Below, one piece after another: positions 11,371 to 24,061 of a stretch of DNA of 64,000 bases. A model generated the notes under the pieces. That model was not told the origin of the DNA. It ran no database searches and was given only the letters and a program-made list of their open reading frames with translations. The stretch covers positions 466,501-530,500 of the forward strand of contig JAOANU010000011.1 in assembly GCA_034387635.1 (NCBI GenBank), written 5' to 3'. The position numbers and the translations under genes are program-made. This DNA is from Rhodosporidiobolus odoratus. Its lineage: Eukaryota; Basidiomycota; Microbotryomycetes; Sporidiobolales; Sporidiobolaceae. Positions within the stretch are counted from its first letter, which is position 1. Every line of letters starts with the position of its first letter.

Positions 11371-12351
11371 ATGTCGACCTCATCACAAGGGCCGCTAAGC
11401 GCTATGCCGCCGACTCTGCTCCCGTCGGATCCGAAATCCCTCGCCCGCTACCTTCGATCTCGCCAGCTTGCCTCTCTCCGCCATCTATACGAGCACAAGT
11501 CACTCCTTGTGTCTCAGCAGTTCGAGGAGCACGCCGCGTCGCTGCGGGGTCGACATGGCCGAGTCAGGAGGAGACGGGGCAGCTCGCCGCTCGAGCCGGA
11601 GCGGGATGAAAAACTCGAAGACGAGGCGGATGACCTCGAAGTGCGAAAGAGGATGCGGTGGGACCCTCCAAGCGACGAGGAAGAACAGCTTGGCGGGATA
11701 GTCATGCAAGTGGAGGAGCAAGCCGACCCGCCCAAACCGTCAAAGACACCCCATCAACCTCGTCAATACTCCGAGTCGGTCGTCGATCCAGCCCACGCCT
11801 ACGATCTCGCTTTCGACCTTGCCCCCGACTCGTCCGCCGACGCTTACTACCACGGCCCGCATCCTCCTCCCCCTTCTCGCGTCGTGCGGACGCTTCTCCG
11901 GGCGTCTCGCAAGCGTCCATTCGTCGATCCCGAAGGTCTCGCCTCTGCCCAACTTCAAGCGCTTACATTGCGTCTCTGGGAGGAGGAGGGTCAAGGTCTT
12001 TCGGTGCTGCAAAGCGGAACCCAGGAAGGCGAGCCGCAGCTCTCGAGGGACCAAGAGCGACTGCAGAAAGAGTTGGATGCCGCAGCAGCCGACGAGTGGG
12101 AAGCGAGCGTGATTGCCGGGTTCTCTGCGACCTGTGACGAGAAGATCGGAAGGGCAATGGCGAGGCGACCGATGACGGCGAGGGAGATGCAGCAGCAGGC
12201 ATTGGCGCATGCCCAGGCTGCAGCGGCGGCGGCGGCACAGCAGCAACCGGCGGCGAGTCACCCCCAAGTTGCGTATGCGGCGCCTCAGCTTAGTCCGTTC
12301 GGAGACAGAGGGTTTGCGGCGCAGCAGGCATCGCCGGCTTATTGGCGGTAG
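11371..12351 (+). CDS. Uncharacterised 326-residue protein, charged N-terminal helix and Ala/Gln-rich tail
   Basis: I do not recognise the family. One uninterrupted frame from an ATG in good context (ccaccATGt). Residues about 20-65 (SLARYLRSRQLASLRHLYEH and the following QQFEEHAASL) look like a long basic-acidic helix. Residues 65-105 are strongly charged (RGRHGRVRRRRG, then an acidic run) and could be nuclear. Around residues 150-230 there is a His/Pro stretch, then another helical part (LQALTLRLWEEE) and a coiled-coil-like segment (DEWEASVIAGFSATCDEKIG). The C-terminus is low complexity (poly-Ala and Gln repeats). The conserved-looking N- and C-helices suggest a subunit of a nuclear complex; that is speculation. 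Confidence 0.7.
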   Translation: MSTSSQGPLSAMPPTLLPSDPKSLARYLRSRQLASLRHLYEHKSLLVSQQFEEHAASLRGRHGRVRRRRGSSPLEPERDEKLEDEADDLEVRKRMRWDPPSDEEEQLGGIVMQVEEQADPPKPSKTPHQPRQYSESVVDPAHAYDLAFDLAPDSSADAYYHGPHPPPPSRVVRTLLRASRKRPFVDPEGLASAQLQALTLRLWEEEGQGLSVLQSGTQEGEPQLSRDQERLQKELDAAAADEWEASVIAGFSATCDEKIGRAMARRPMTAREMQQQALAHAQAAAAAAAQQQPAASHPQVAYAAPQLSPFGDRGFAAQQASPAYWR

Positions 12352-12985
12352 TGCGTTTTCAGTTTTCGTCACCTTCCCTCCTTGCTGTGGTTAACCTTTG
12401 TGGGCGCAGATTATTCGAGCTACATGCCGTAGGAGCATTCTCATCTTTTTGCCTGCAAGGCTGTATCTAGCACCTTTGACGTCCCGGACTCAGGCCTGCG
12501 TGCCCGAAGACCGCAAGGTAGCTCTTTTCCCTGCTCGTGCCGCCTTTCTTAGGAACCTTGCCTCCCGTCGATGGACGGTCCCGGAGTTTGTCACTGCTCT
12601 CGGCCCTGCTGCACGGCTCGTGTGGCGGTCCATGCTTTCTTTCAGCGTCTTTTTCCTCGCGTTTTGCCTTCGCTCTCGCATTGACATTGGTAACTTCGCT
12701 CTAGGGTCTCGCGTTGCCCCGAGAGCTGTCTCAGTAGCATATGATACAGCCTGTAGCCGGCAAAGACCAGCCCGAGGTAGCTCCAAAGGTCGCTCGACTC
12801 CGGCCAGCTGTCGAGAGAAGAAATTCTAAGAAAGGTTGCCTCGACCCAACCTGTTCACAGTGCTGGTTGCTTGCTAGAGTTTCGTGCACCTTACTTACTC
12901 TCAAGGCGTTCTTCGAACACTCCCACCGCCGCCGACTACTCGTTCCCTCCTCTTCCTCCCAGAACTCCCCTCCGACTTCATCAAC
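12352..12985. other. Intergenic, no gene seen
   Basis: Spacer of 634 bp containing the 3' end of the 11371 gene and the promoter of FRS1. The frames here have no family features. Just before the FRS1 ATG lies a pyrimidine-rich, CT-dominated leader ending CATCAACATG. Confidence 0.45.
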
Positions 12986-15742
12986 ATGCCGACCGTTACA
13001 GTAGACCGCGTCGAGTTCTTCAGGCGCCTTGGAAAGGAGTACAGTATGTCTTGCTGCTTTCCTTTCGCTCCTGTGCCGCAAACTGACGTTTTGAGGAACT
13101 TCTTTGGCGAACCAAATGAACAGCTACCAAAGAGTTCGACGAACTCCTCTTCGAGTACGGTCTAGAACTGGATGAGGACGTAAGCTAGACTTGTCCTGCC
13201 TCACGATTTCCTGACGCCTTCACGAGCTGCCTTCGCTGACCTTGCCTCGACTCAATCCCGACAGACCACCACCGACCCGGATCACCCTGCCGGCGAGCCT
13301 CACCAGCTTAAGATCGAGGTGCCGGCAAACCGATACGACCTTCTTTGCATTGAGGGAATCGCCCGGGCGTTGAAGCTTTACATCTCGCCGGAAAGCGGTG
13401 TGCCCAACTATGTCCTCAAGCCTGCTCCTGCCGTGCGTCCCTCCTCTCTCTGGCCCTCCTTTCGCTCAAGCTGACCCTGTGTTGCTGCGTAGGGCCAAGA
13501 GCGCGTCGTCAACGTCAAGGCTGAGACCGCTGAAATCCGTCCTTACTTCGCCTCTGCCATCCTCCGCAACGTCAAGTTCGACAAGCACAATTACGCCAGC
13601 TTCATCGACTTGCAAGACAAGCTTCACTCCAACTTGGCAAGGAAGCGGACGTTGGTCGCCATTGGTACACATGACTTGGACAAGATCGCACCGGGGGAGA
13701 TTTCCTACGAGGTACATTTCTTTCCTCTTTCTTAGCTCTTTCCCACGCTTACCCCGTTGTGACAGGCTTTACCACCCAGCGAAATCAAGTTTGCGCCTCT
13801 GAACAAGACGCAGGAGTACTCTGCACCGGATATGATGGCTCTGTTCAAGGTGCGTTTGCTTCATTCCGCCTGCAAGCTCTTCAGCTGCTAATGCCTCACC
13901 GTACTGAGCAGGAAGACAAGCATCTCTCTCGCTACCTCCACATCATCGAAGACTCTCCCGTCTACCCCATCATTTACGACAGCTCCCGCCAAGTTCTTTC
14001 CATGCCGCCCATCGTGGGTTTAGCCGCTTGCATTTCCTTCCGCTCCTCACTCACAGCATTGTAAGCAGATCAACTCTGACCACACCAAGATCACTTTGAA
14101 CACCACCAACATCTTCATCGATGTCACCGCCACCGACCAAACCAAGCTCGACATCGTTGTCGACATGATTTGCACCATGTTCTCTGAGTACTGCGCGGAG
14201 CCTTTCGTGTGAGCGGTGAACACCTATCCCCTGATCGCAGCGTTTGCTTATACCGGCTTACTCTGCAGCGTGGAGCCGGTCAAGGTTGTTTACGAGGCTG
14301 GCGCCAAGGGCGGCGCTCGCACTATCGTCTCGCCTCCCCTTACCTCCCGTCCCTTCGCCGCTCGCGCCTCCTACATCAATTCCTGCGCCGGTCTCTCCCT
14401 CCCCCGTTCCGACATCATTACCCTTCTGAACAAGATGGGGCACGCCGCCTCAACCCCCGAAGCCTCTCCTAACTTCGCTGCGGTCAACGCTCAAGCTTCC
14501 ATCGTTATCGCACCCGAAGATGAGATCCACGTCTGGGTGCCGCCGACTAGGCCGGATATCCTTCACGAGTGTGATATTATGGAGGACGTGGCGGTTGCGT
14601 ACGGGTTCGATAACCTTAAGCAGACGTTCCCGCAGACCAACACGGTCGCGAAGCCGTTCCCGCCTAACAAGCTTAGTGACACGTTGAGGAGGCTGTGCAC
14701 GGAAGCGAGTTGGACCGAGGTTTTGCCTCTCATTCTTGTGCGTTCTTCGCCAGCTCTCCCTTGTTCTCCTGCCTCGCCTAGCTTCCCCCCGTCTCCCCTC
14801 TATTCTCTCTCTTCCCTCTTTCTTGACTTGCCACATGTCGGATTAGCCTGAGCCATAGTGCTGACGCCGTGCTGCCTGCAGTGCTCGCATGACGAGAACT
14901 TCAAGTTCCTCAACCGAAGAGACCCGGGCGACCTCGCCGTCGTCCTCGCCAACCCCAAGACGATCGAGTACCAAATCGTCCGCACCTCCCTCCTGCCCGG
15001 CCTCCTCAAGACCGTCCGCGAAAACCGCAAGCACGCCCTCCCCCTCCGGATCTTCGAAGTCTCTGACATCGTCGTCAAGGACCCGCGTGAAGAGAGGCAG
15101 GCGAGGAATGTTCGTAGGTTGGGAGCGGTCTTCTGCGGTAGGAAGGCCGGATTTGAGGTGGTTCATGGTCTTTTGGATAGGTTGATGCTTGGACTTGGCG
15201 TCAAGAACCTCGTTAGCGAGTCGAGCCAGGAGCAGGCTGGTTACTACATCAAGGCGTCGGATGGTGAGTCCACTTGTCGCGTCACTCGGCTTCCTCAGAG
15301 AAAAGTCACTGATCCGCCTCCTTTTGTAGACGCCACCTTCTTCCCCGGCCGTTCCGCCTCGATCTACTACCGGCCCCCTCCCTCCGGCGTCGACGCCCAC
15401 GCGACCCTCGCCCCAACTTCATCCACGCACAATGAGGACGCCCAAGCCGTCCCCGGCTCAATCCCAGCCCTCGCGCCTACCCTCCCCGCCCAGTCCTCCC
15501 CCTCACCTGCGCCCGCCTCCGCGGCAGAACAAGAACCCAAGGGTGCCCTCGACACCATCAAAGACAAACTCGCTGCTGCGCTTCCGGTCGTCGCTGAGAA
15601 GGTCAAGGATTCCTCCGCCGCGGCCGAGGTTAAGGACGTCAAGATTGGAGAGTTGGGGATTCTTCACCCGAGCGTTCTTCAGGCGTACGAATTGGATTAC
15701 CCGTGCTCGACTTTGGAGTTCGATGTTGAGCCATTCCTGTAG
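12986..15742 (+). CDS. FRS1: Phenylalanyl-tRNA synthetase beta subunit, cytosolic
   Basis: Beta chain of the (alpha-beta)2 cytosolic PheRS. It carries the editing site and structural domains and works with FRS2. Starts [19 protein letters not shown]. Ordered blocks: the N-terminal B1 core ([14 protein letters not shown] after splicing), the B3/4 editing domain ([36 protein letters not shown]), the B5 region ([28 protein letters not shown]) and the catalytic-like B6/7 ([48 protein letters not shown]). At least eight short introns; the frame is intact. Between [10 protein letters not shown] and [10 protein letters not shown] there is an extra segment of about 88 residues, Pro/Ala/Ser-rich with one amphipathic helix. 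In other eukaryotes these blocks are joined by a short loop. Annotation is firm; the role of the insertion is unknown. Confidence 0.95.
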
Positions 15743-15987
15743 ACGTGAGGGTTTTGGAGTAGATGGAACAGGTAATTGCAACGGTTCTCAAGTCTTGATC
15801 TTGAACCAGCTCGTAGCGGACGCCCGAACCGCCCTCTGCATCGTAACTCAGCCTGCTGGATACGATAAATGCTCATACCTACTAATGCATTGGCACAGAA
15901 ATGAAGTGGCAAACTATACAACCCCGTGCAAGCCTCCGGACAACATTGAGTACTGAGCAAGAAAAGTCACAATCCCCGACAGCAGGC

Positions 15988-18900
15988 CTAATACGCGTAT
16001 CGGAAACCGGGGTGACGCTGTCCAAGCGTCGCCAACTCGGCCTCCGTCTTCCCTTCGAGATAGTGATCGTCTCGGCCCCTCTCTTTCGCCTTGTTTTCCT
16101 TGATTTGCCATGCCCAGAGGCCGCCGGCCAGGATGAACATGAGAGCCGAGGTGGCGCAGTTGGTGGCGTTTCCGGGGATGTAGCGGGGACCGTCTCGAGG
16201 AAGGAACTGCATGGGAAAAGGAGAGGTCAGACGCGGGGAGCAGGGCAAGAAGGTACCGAGAGAACGGCGGGAAAACAACGGACCATCCAGGTCGATATGA
16301 GACCGCCGCACTGCGGATCACATATAGTACGTCAGTAGGGTGAGGTGAAAGGGGAACAAACAGGGTAGGGGAAGGAGCGCGGTGGGGGAAGAAAAGGGGA
16401 AGAAAAGTATGAGGTCGCGTGTAAGCACGGAGAAAGAGGATGAAGGGAGGCCGTCCTGACTATACAGGCAGAAGAGGGGGGCGCAAGCGAGGCGCAGAGG
16501 AGAGCTTACGTTGCCTGCAAAAACGTTCGCGCCGATAGCTGCCGCCCTTGCCGTATCGGCAGTCTGGTTGGCTGCAACCCAAGCGGTACACAGCGCGCCG
16601 AAAGAGAAGGCTCCGATAGCCACGAGGAATGCGGCAGCGTATCGCGCCTGCGGGTTCATCGTCGCCAGGTAGATTACGTATCCGAAGACCATGAACGGCG
16701 CGCTGATCACCATATATAACCCACGTTTCTTCGTCTTGAAGGACATGTAGCCGGTAAGGAGGGTCGTAAAGGCGCCGACAGCGTACGGAGGAACGGTACG
16801 GAGTTGTAACTGGATGGTGGTAGCGGTGGGATAGATGGTCTTGATGATGGTAGGCTGTTACGGTGTCCATCATTCCATGCGCAGTCGGGAATGTCCAGCG
16901 GGCGAGGCGCAAAACATGATGTACAGACACCAAGGCATTCAGGGCAGGTAGAAAGGGTACGGGAGGCAAGAAAGCGAAAGAAGGGTTAGCTGAGAAGGTC
17001 CACTCTCTATATCGGGTGCGGTGTACAAGGCCGACGTACGAGGAAGAAACCGACGCCCTGCACCGTGATATTGTTGAAAAGGAAGATACTGCAGGTGATG
17101 GTGACGGACGCGAAGGTAAGGTCGAGGGGAGTAGCGAAAGATGCGAACAGGCCAAGAGATCAGTACAAGGCTGATCACGCATCCCAGACATCGGTGTCCC
17201 GGTCGGGTTGGACATGACCTCTGGGGCCTGCTGTACCAGGATTACAGGGAGAGGGAGAGGCACGCACAGGCTGACAATGAGAGTAGTCGGGTTGAAGATA
17301 CCCTGAAGGACAGACTTGAACCTTATGTTATCGACGACGTCTGTCTGGCCTACGTTTTCGCTCTTGATCCGAGCCTCAGCGAGAGCTGGTACCGGTAAAA
17401 TCAGCGCTGAATTGTCGAGGTGGAGGAAAAGGGAAAAACTGACCTCGCTCTTCCTCGCTCAGCCAGCGGCAGGTTTCCGGACGGTCCGGAAGCAAGAACC
17501 AGGAGCACACGGCAATGCCCATCGAGATGAGGCCTTCGACAAAGAAAATCCTGTAGGGAGGGCAGGCTAGATTAGTATGATTCAAGAACCAAATCAGGAG
17601 AACATGCTCACAAGCGCCAGGAGTGAACGGAGCCGATAGGGTTCAACTTGAGAATTCCGGATGCTAGGAGACCTCCCACAGCGCCTATTTGAGACGCAGG
17701 AATATATCGTGGAGGCAGTGGAAAAGGATGAGAGAGGGAAGAAAGGAGAAAGGGTCAAGGTCTCCTCCAGGCGTAAGAGCGTCTGGCTTCACGTACCAGC
17801 CAAGGGCGCGCAGACAATGTACTGGGAGTGACATCAAGGTCAACCAGATGATACAGAAGTGGGGAATGCAACCGATTGCAACTGGGAGAAGAAGGGGGAA
17901 AACACGCACGCAGGCAAGACGGAACCCAAGCTCGTCCTTGCGGTAGAAGCGAGAGAGATAGAATGCTAGGCCGGGGAAGATGGCGCCTGCGATATACGAA
18001 ACAGAAAGGGACAAGGAAAATCAGTTCGAGCTGACCTTCTCATTCTCGTGTGGTCGCCGCTGCGCACTTGTGGGCGACGACGAGCCCACATCCATCGCCC
18101 ATGGTCCGAGTTGAGGTAGAGACTGATGAGCGCACCTTCAGCGATACCGAGAAGGAAGCGGACGGCCACCACAGATCCGAAAGTTGGGCAGTAGGCAACG
18201 GCGAAGGTAAGGGAGCCGAAGCAGAACGAAAGTAGGGGGATCGAGCGACCAGGGCCCATCCATTTGTTGAGCATCTGGCAAGGAAACTCGAAGACCACGT
18301 AGGCGACGTAGAAGGATGTCGCCAATATCGACTAGAAAAGCGGAAAAAGTCAGCTAGTCATGTCGGAAGTCGTTCGGCTGCTGACATACATAGTCCAGGC
18401 CCTCCATGTTCAGGTCTCTTTCTAGTCCGGCTATGCGAGCCTGCAATGGGGAACGCGGTGTGTCAGCCAGTCTTGACCAATCAACTATTTCGTGTCACCG
18501 TCAGTCTGCCCCTTCTTTGCACTCGGTAAGGCTTGAAACTAGAGCGCGCCTTACGTTGGCAATATTGGCGCGGTCGATGAAGCTGCAAGAGTATGTAGTG
18601 AGAAAACTTGGCTCAAAAAGACAATGAGGAAGAAGAAGAAGAAGAAGAAAAAGGGTACGGACCAGAAAAGGTAAATAAGCGCAACAACAGGCAGGATGTG
18701 CCAGTCAATCTTGCGAGCCAACCGAGACTCGGCTTCCTTGTCGATGTGAACAAGTGGTCGACCATACTTGTCGGTAGCGGATTGGCCGTGTAGAGCGATG
18801 TCTTCCACTGCTTGTGGAAAGAAGAAAGGCAGTTGAAAGGAGAAGCAGTGCAGATAAGGGCGGAGTCCGCAGTAGGGCGTCAAATACAGGGAGAGCAACG

Positions 18901-19023
18901 TCAGTAGCGTGCTAGGGAGAAGCAAAAGAGGGAGAATGCAAGGATCAACGGCACGAAAAGCGGCGAGAAAAACACACCCTGATGTACGGAGCTTTTCTCG
19001 ATGTCCGACGCTGAGCGGTTCAT
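15988..19023 (-). CDS. MFS transporter, allantoate-permease (anion:cation symporter) family
   Basis: A second Dal5-like carrier, running on the opposite strand. It starts MNRSASDIEKSS with a tiny first exon. Next comes KIDWHILPVVALIYLFW with FIDRANIANARIAG (helix 1 D-R-A-N), then VFEFPCQMLNKWMGPGRSIP, the GIAEG..IFPGLAFYLSRFYRKDE motif, LSEEERALAEARI in the central loop and ANQTADTARAAAIGANVFAGN in helix 11. It ends with a charged tail, RHPGFRYAY. More than ten introns. The family is clear from the motif order; the transported anion is unknown. It is as divergent from the copy at 7898 as different subfamilies are, so this is probably not a recent duplication. Confidence 0.88.
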
Positions 19024-20319
19024 GATGAAGGGTCACTGGGAAGTAGATTCCGGTGGCAATGGACGGTAGCGCAGGGGAAAGGACTGCAGCAGCAGGCGAA
19101 ATTTGAGCGAGATGTGCTTGGCGAAGTGAAGGGCGATACGTCTCTGGCGTGGAGGTGAGTCGTAGTCGTAGCCGGGTCTACGTCGCAGACTCTCTGCAGG
19201 CGTGGTGTGCTGAAGCGGAGTGTGCAGACGGTGCGAGGAGGAGACAGAACCGGAGATCTGAAGAGAGGCGGCACAAAAAGCGGGGGGCATCTCGGTCCCT
19301 CCTCGATTGCTTCTCGTTGCGATCTGGACTTTGCCTTTTCTGATCCGCGGTACCGTCCGCCCACCTTGATCAAGTCTTGGCGCTATCGGTGCCATGCTTC
19401 CGGCGTCAGGTGGCTTTATGTACACGGGCATGGGGAGCAATTTCGGCAGAAGCGGCGGTACGTAGGCGCGGTGGTCGGACCTTCTTGCAGTAGATGCGTT
19501 TTCCCAGCGCATCTCATATAAGCTGTAGAGGTTATTTGCGCTTGGAAAACTGTGCAGGGTCTCATGGCACCAGTATGGCACGCCGCTAAGTTTTCGCAAC
19601 GAATGCAAACGGAACGATCGCGCCAGAGGTCTACTCGGAAAGCAGTTGACATCGTCCACCTGGTCCCTTCTGCGCTCAGCAGGCGGCGAGAACGGACAGG
19701 GACACCTTCCAAGCCCTCGAGCACGTGAGGCGGACGGTATCCGGCCCACAGGAGTGACAGGACGGTACAAAGATAAAGCGGCACGCCAAGCAAAGACCGG
19801 CTTCTTCCGCTCTTTTCAGTTGCCGTTTGTCCATCCTCGCTGTCATGCCGCAGGATCAGGCGAATTCTCCGGCCGATCCCATATAAGCGTGGGAAGAACA
19901 GCAGAAGCTGGCAAAGAACGTCGAGGCCACCGCATGAAAGGAAGAGATCAAGAGGATTTCAGCTGTACAAGACTGGGGGTTTGCAGCACACTACGGCATG
20001 GAACGGAAGGTAAAGCAAGGCAGGAGACGAGAAGAGAAGAGAAGAGAGACGTAGGGAAAGGATGAGGAATGGACAAGAATGATACAAGAGAGAGAGAGAG
20101 CGGAGGGGAAAAGACGGCAAGAAAAAAGAAAAGTCACGTCACATCAAGCGCCCGTGGGGCCTTTTGCAGACATCGTGTTCACCACGACCGAGAAAGAAAG
20201 GTCAAGCGGAGTCGTCAAGATCGAGGTCAAGATTGAAGTCGGGTCGTGAAAGGAGAGAAGAGTATGGAAGGAAGATATACAGAAGAAGGCGGAGGAGGCG
20301 GGGCGTAGACTGGGGATAT
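19024..20319. other. Long intergenic region with two CATATAAG motifs
   Basis: About 1.3 kb between the MFS start and the calcineurin stop, both on the minus strand. Two identical CATATAAG octamers occur on the plus strand (about 19513 and 19885). A GA-rich tract with a short (GA)n run sits at about 20025-20100. A 245-codon minus-strand open frame at 19033-19770 has no domain, signal or intron logic and is probably chance. The MFS promoter must be here; its unusual length hints at complex regulation. Confidence 0.45.
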
Positions 20320-23444
<3,125 letters not shown>

Positions 23445-24061
23445 GACTTAAGGTGGATAGAGTGTCTGGGTAGACTAGTGATAGAGAACAAGTAATAGAA
23501 AGAGGAGGAGTGGCGAGGAGAGGCAGACAGCGTGTTGGAGAGGGGAGCGAGCGGGGGAATCACTCTCTCTGTCACGCCTCGGAGACCTGTAGATTGCAGC
23601 GGATCTACTCTGGAGTACTTAGATACACGCTTTGCCCTGTCTAGCGCCCCGAGAGAGCCCTTTACCCAGACGCGCTTTTCTCTTCTCCCCTGCAGTGTCG
23701 TCTACCTCGCCAGCCGCCCCGTCTGCTTGGGTGTCGAGCTATCAGAACGTGCAATTCTACGCTCTGAGTATCCCGAGCTCACTGCGCTGTCATAGAGAGA
23801 CTGACATGGCGCGCTGGTCTGGTTGTTTCCGTTCTCTGCCTCCGTCACTCCCCGTGCAGCACTCATATCTCTGTACCGGCTGACCGGACAAAGCGCGCCA
23901 GGCTCTCATCGACTACCTTCGCACCGCCACACGTGGAACCACGCACTCCGGCTAGCTCGACCTGGCTGTAGACCGTCCTGAGGGGCCAAGGTGCGCCCCA
24001 CTTCATCGTCATCGAGTAACGCGACAGGCTGACAACCGTTTGCAGGATCCCATTGTACGCC
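23445..24061. promoter_or_regulatory. Divergent intergenic region, CNA1 / LRR gene
   Basis: A 617-bp spacer between outward-facing genes and thus the site of both promoters. No TATA box or protein-coding feature recognised. Confidence 0.4.

Noticed and set aside
19033..19770. 245-codon minus-strand frame
   Set aside because: Composition and lack of any motif, signal or splice support suggest chance in GC-rich DNA.
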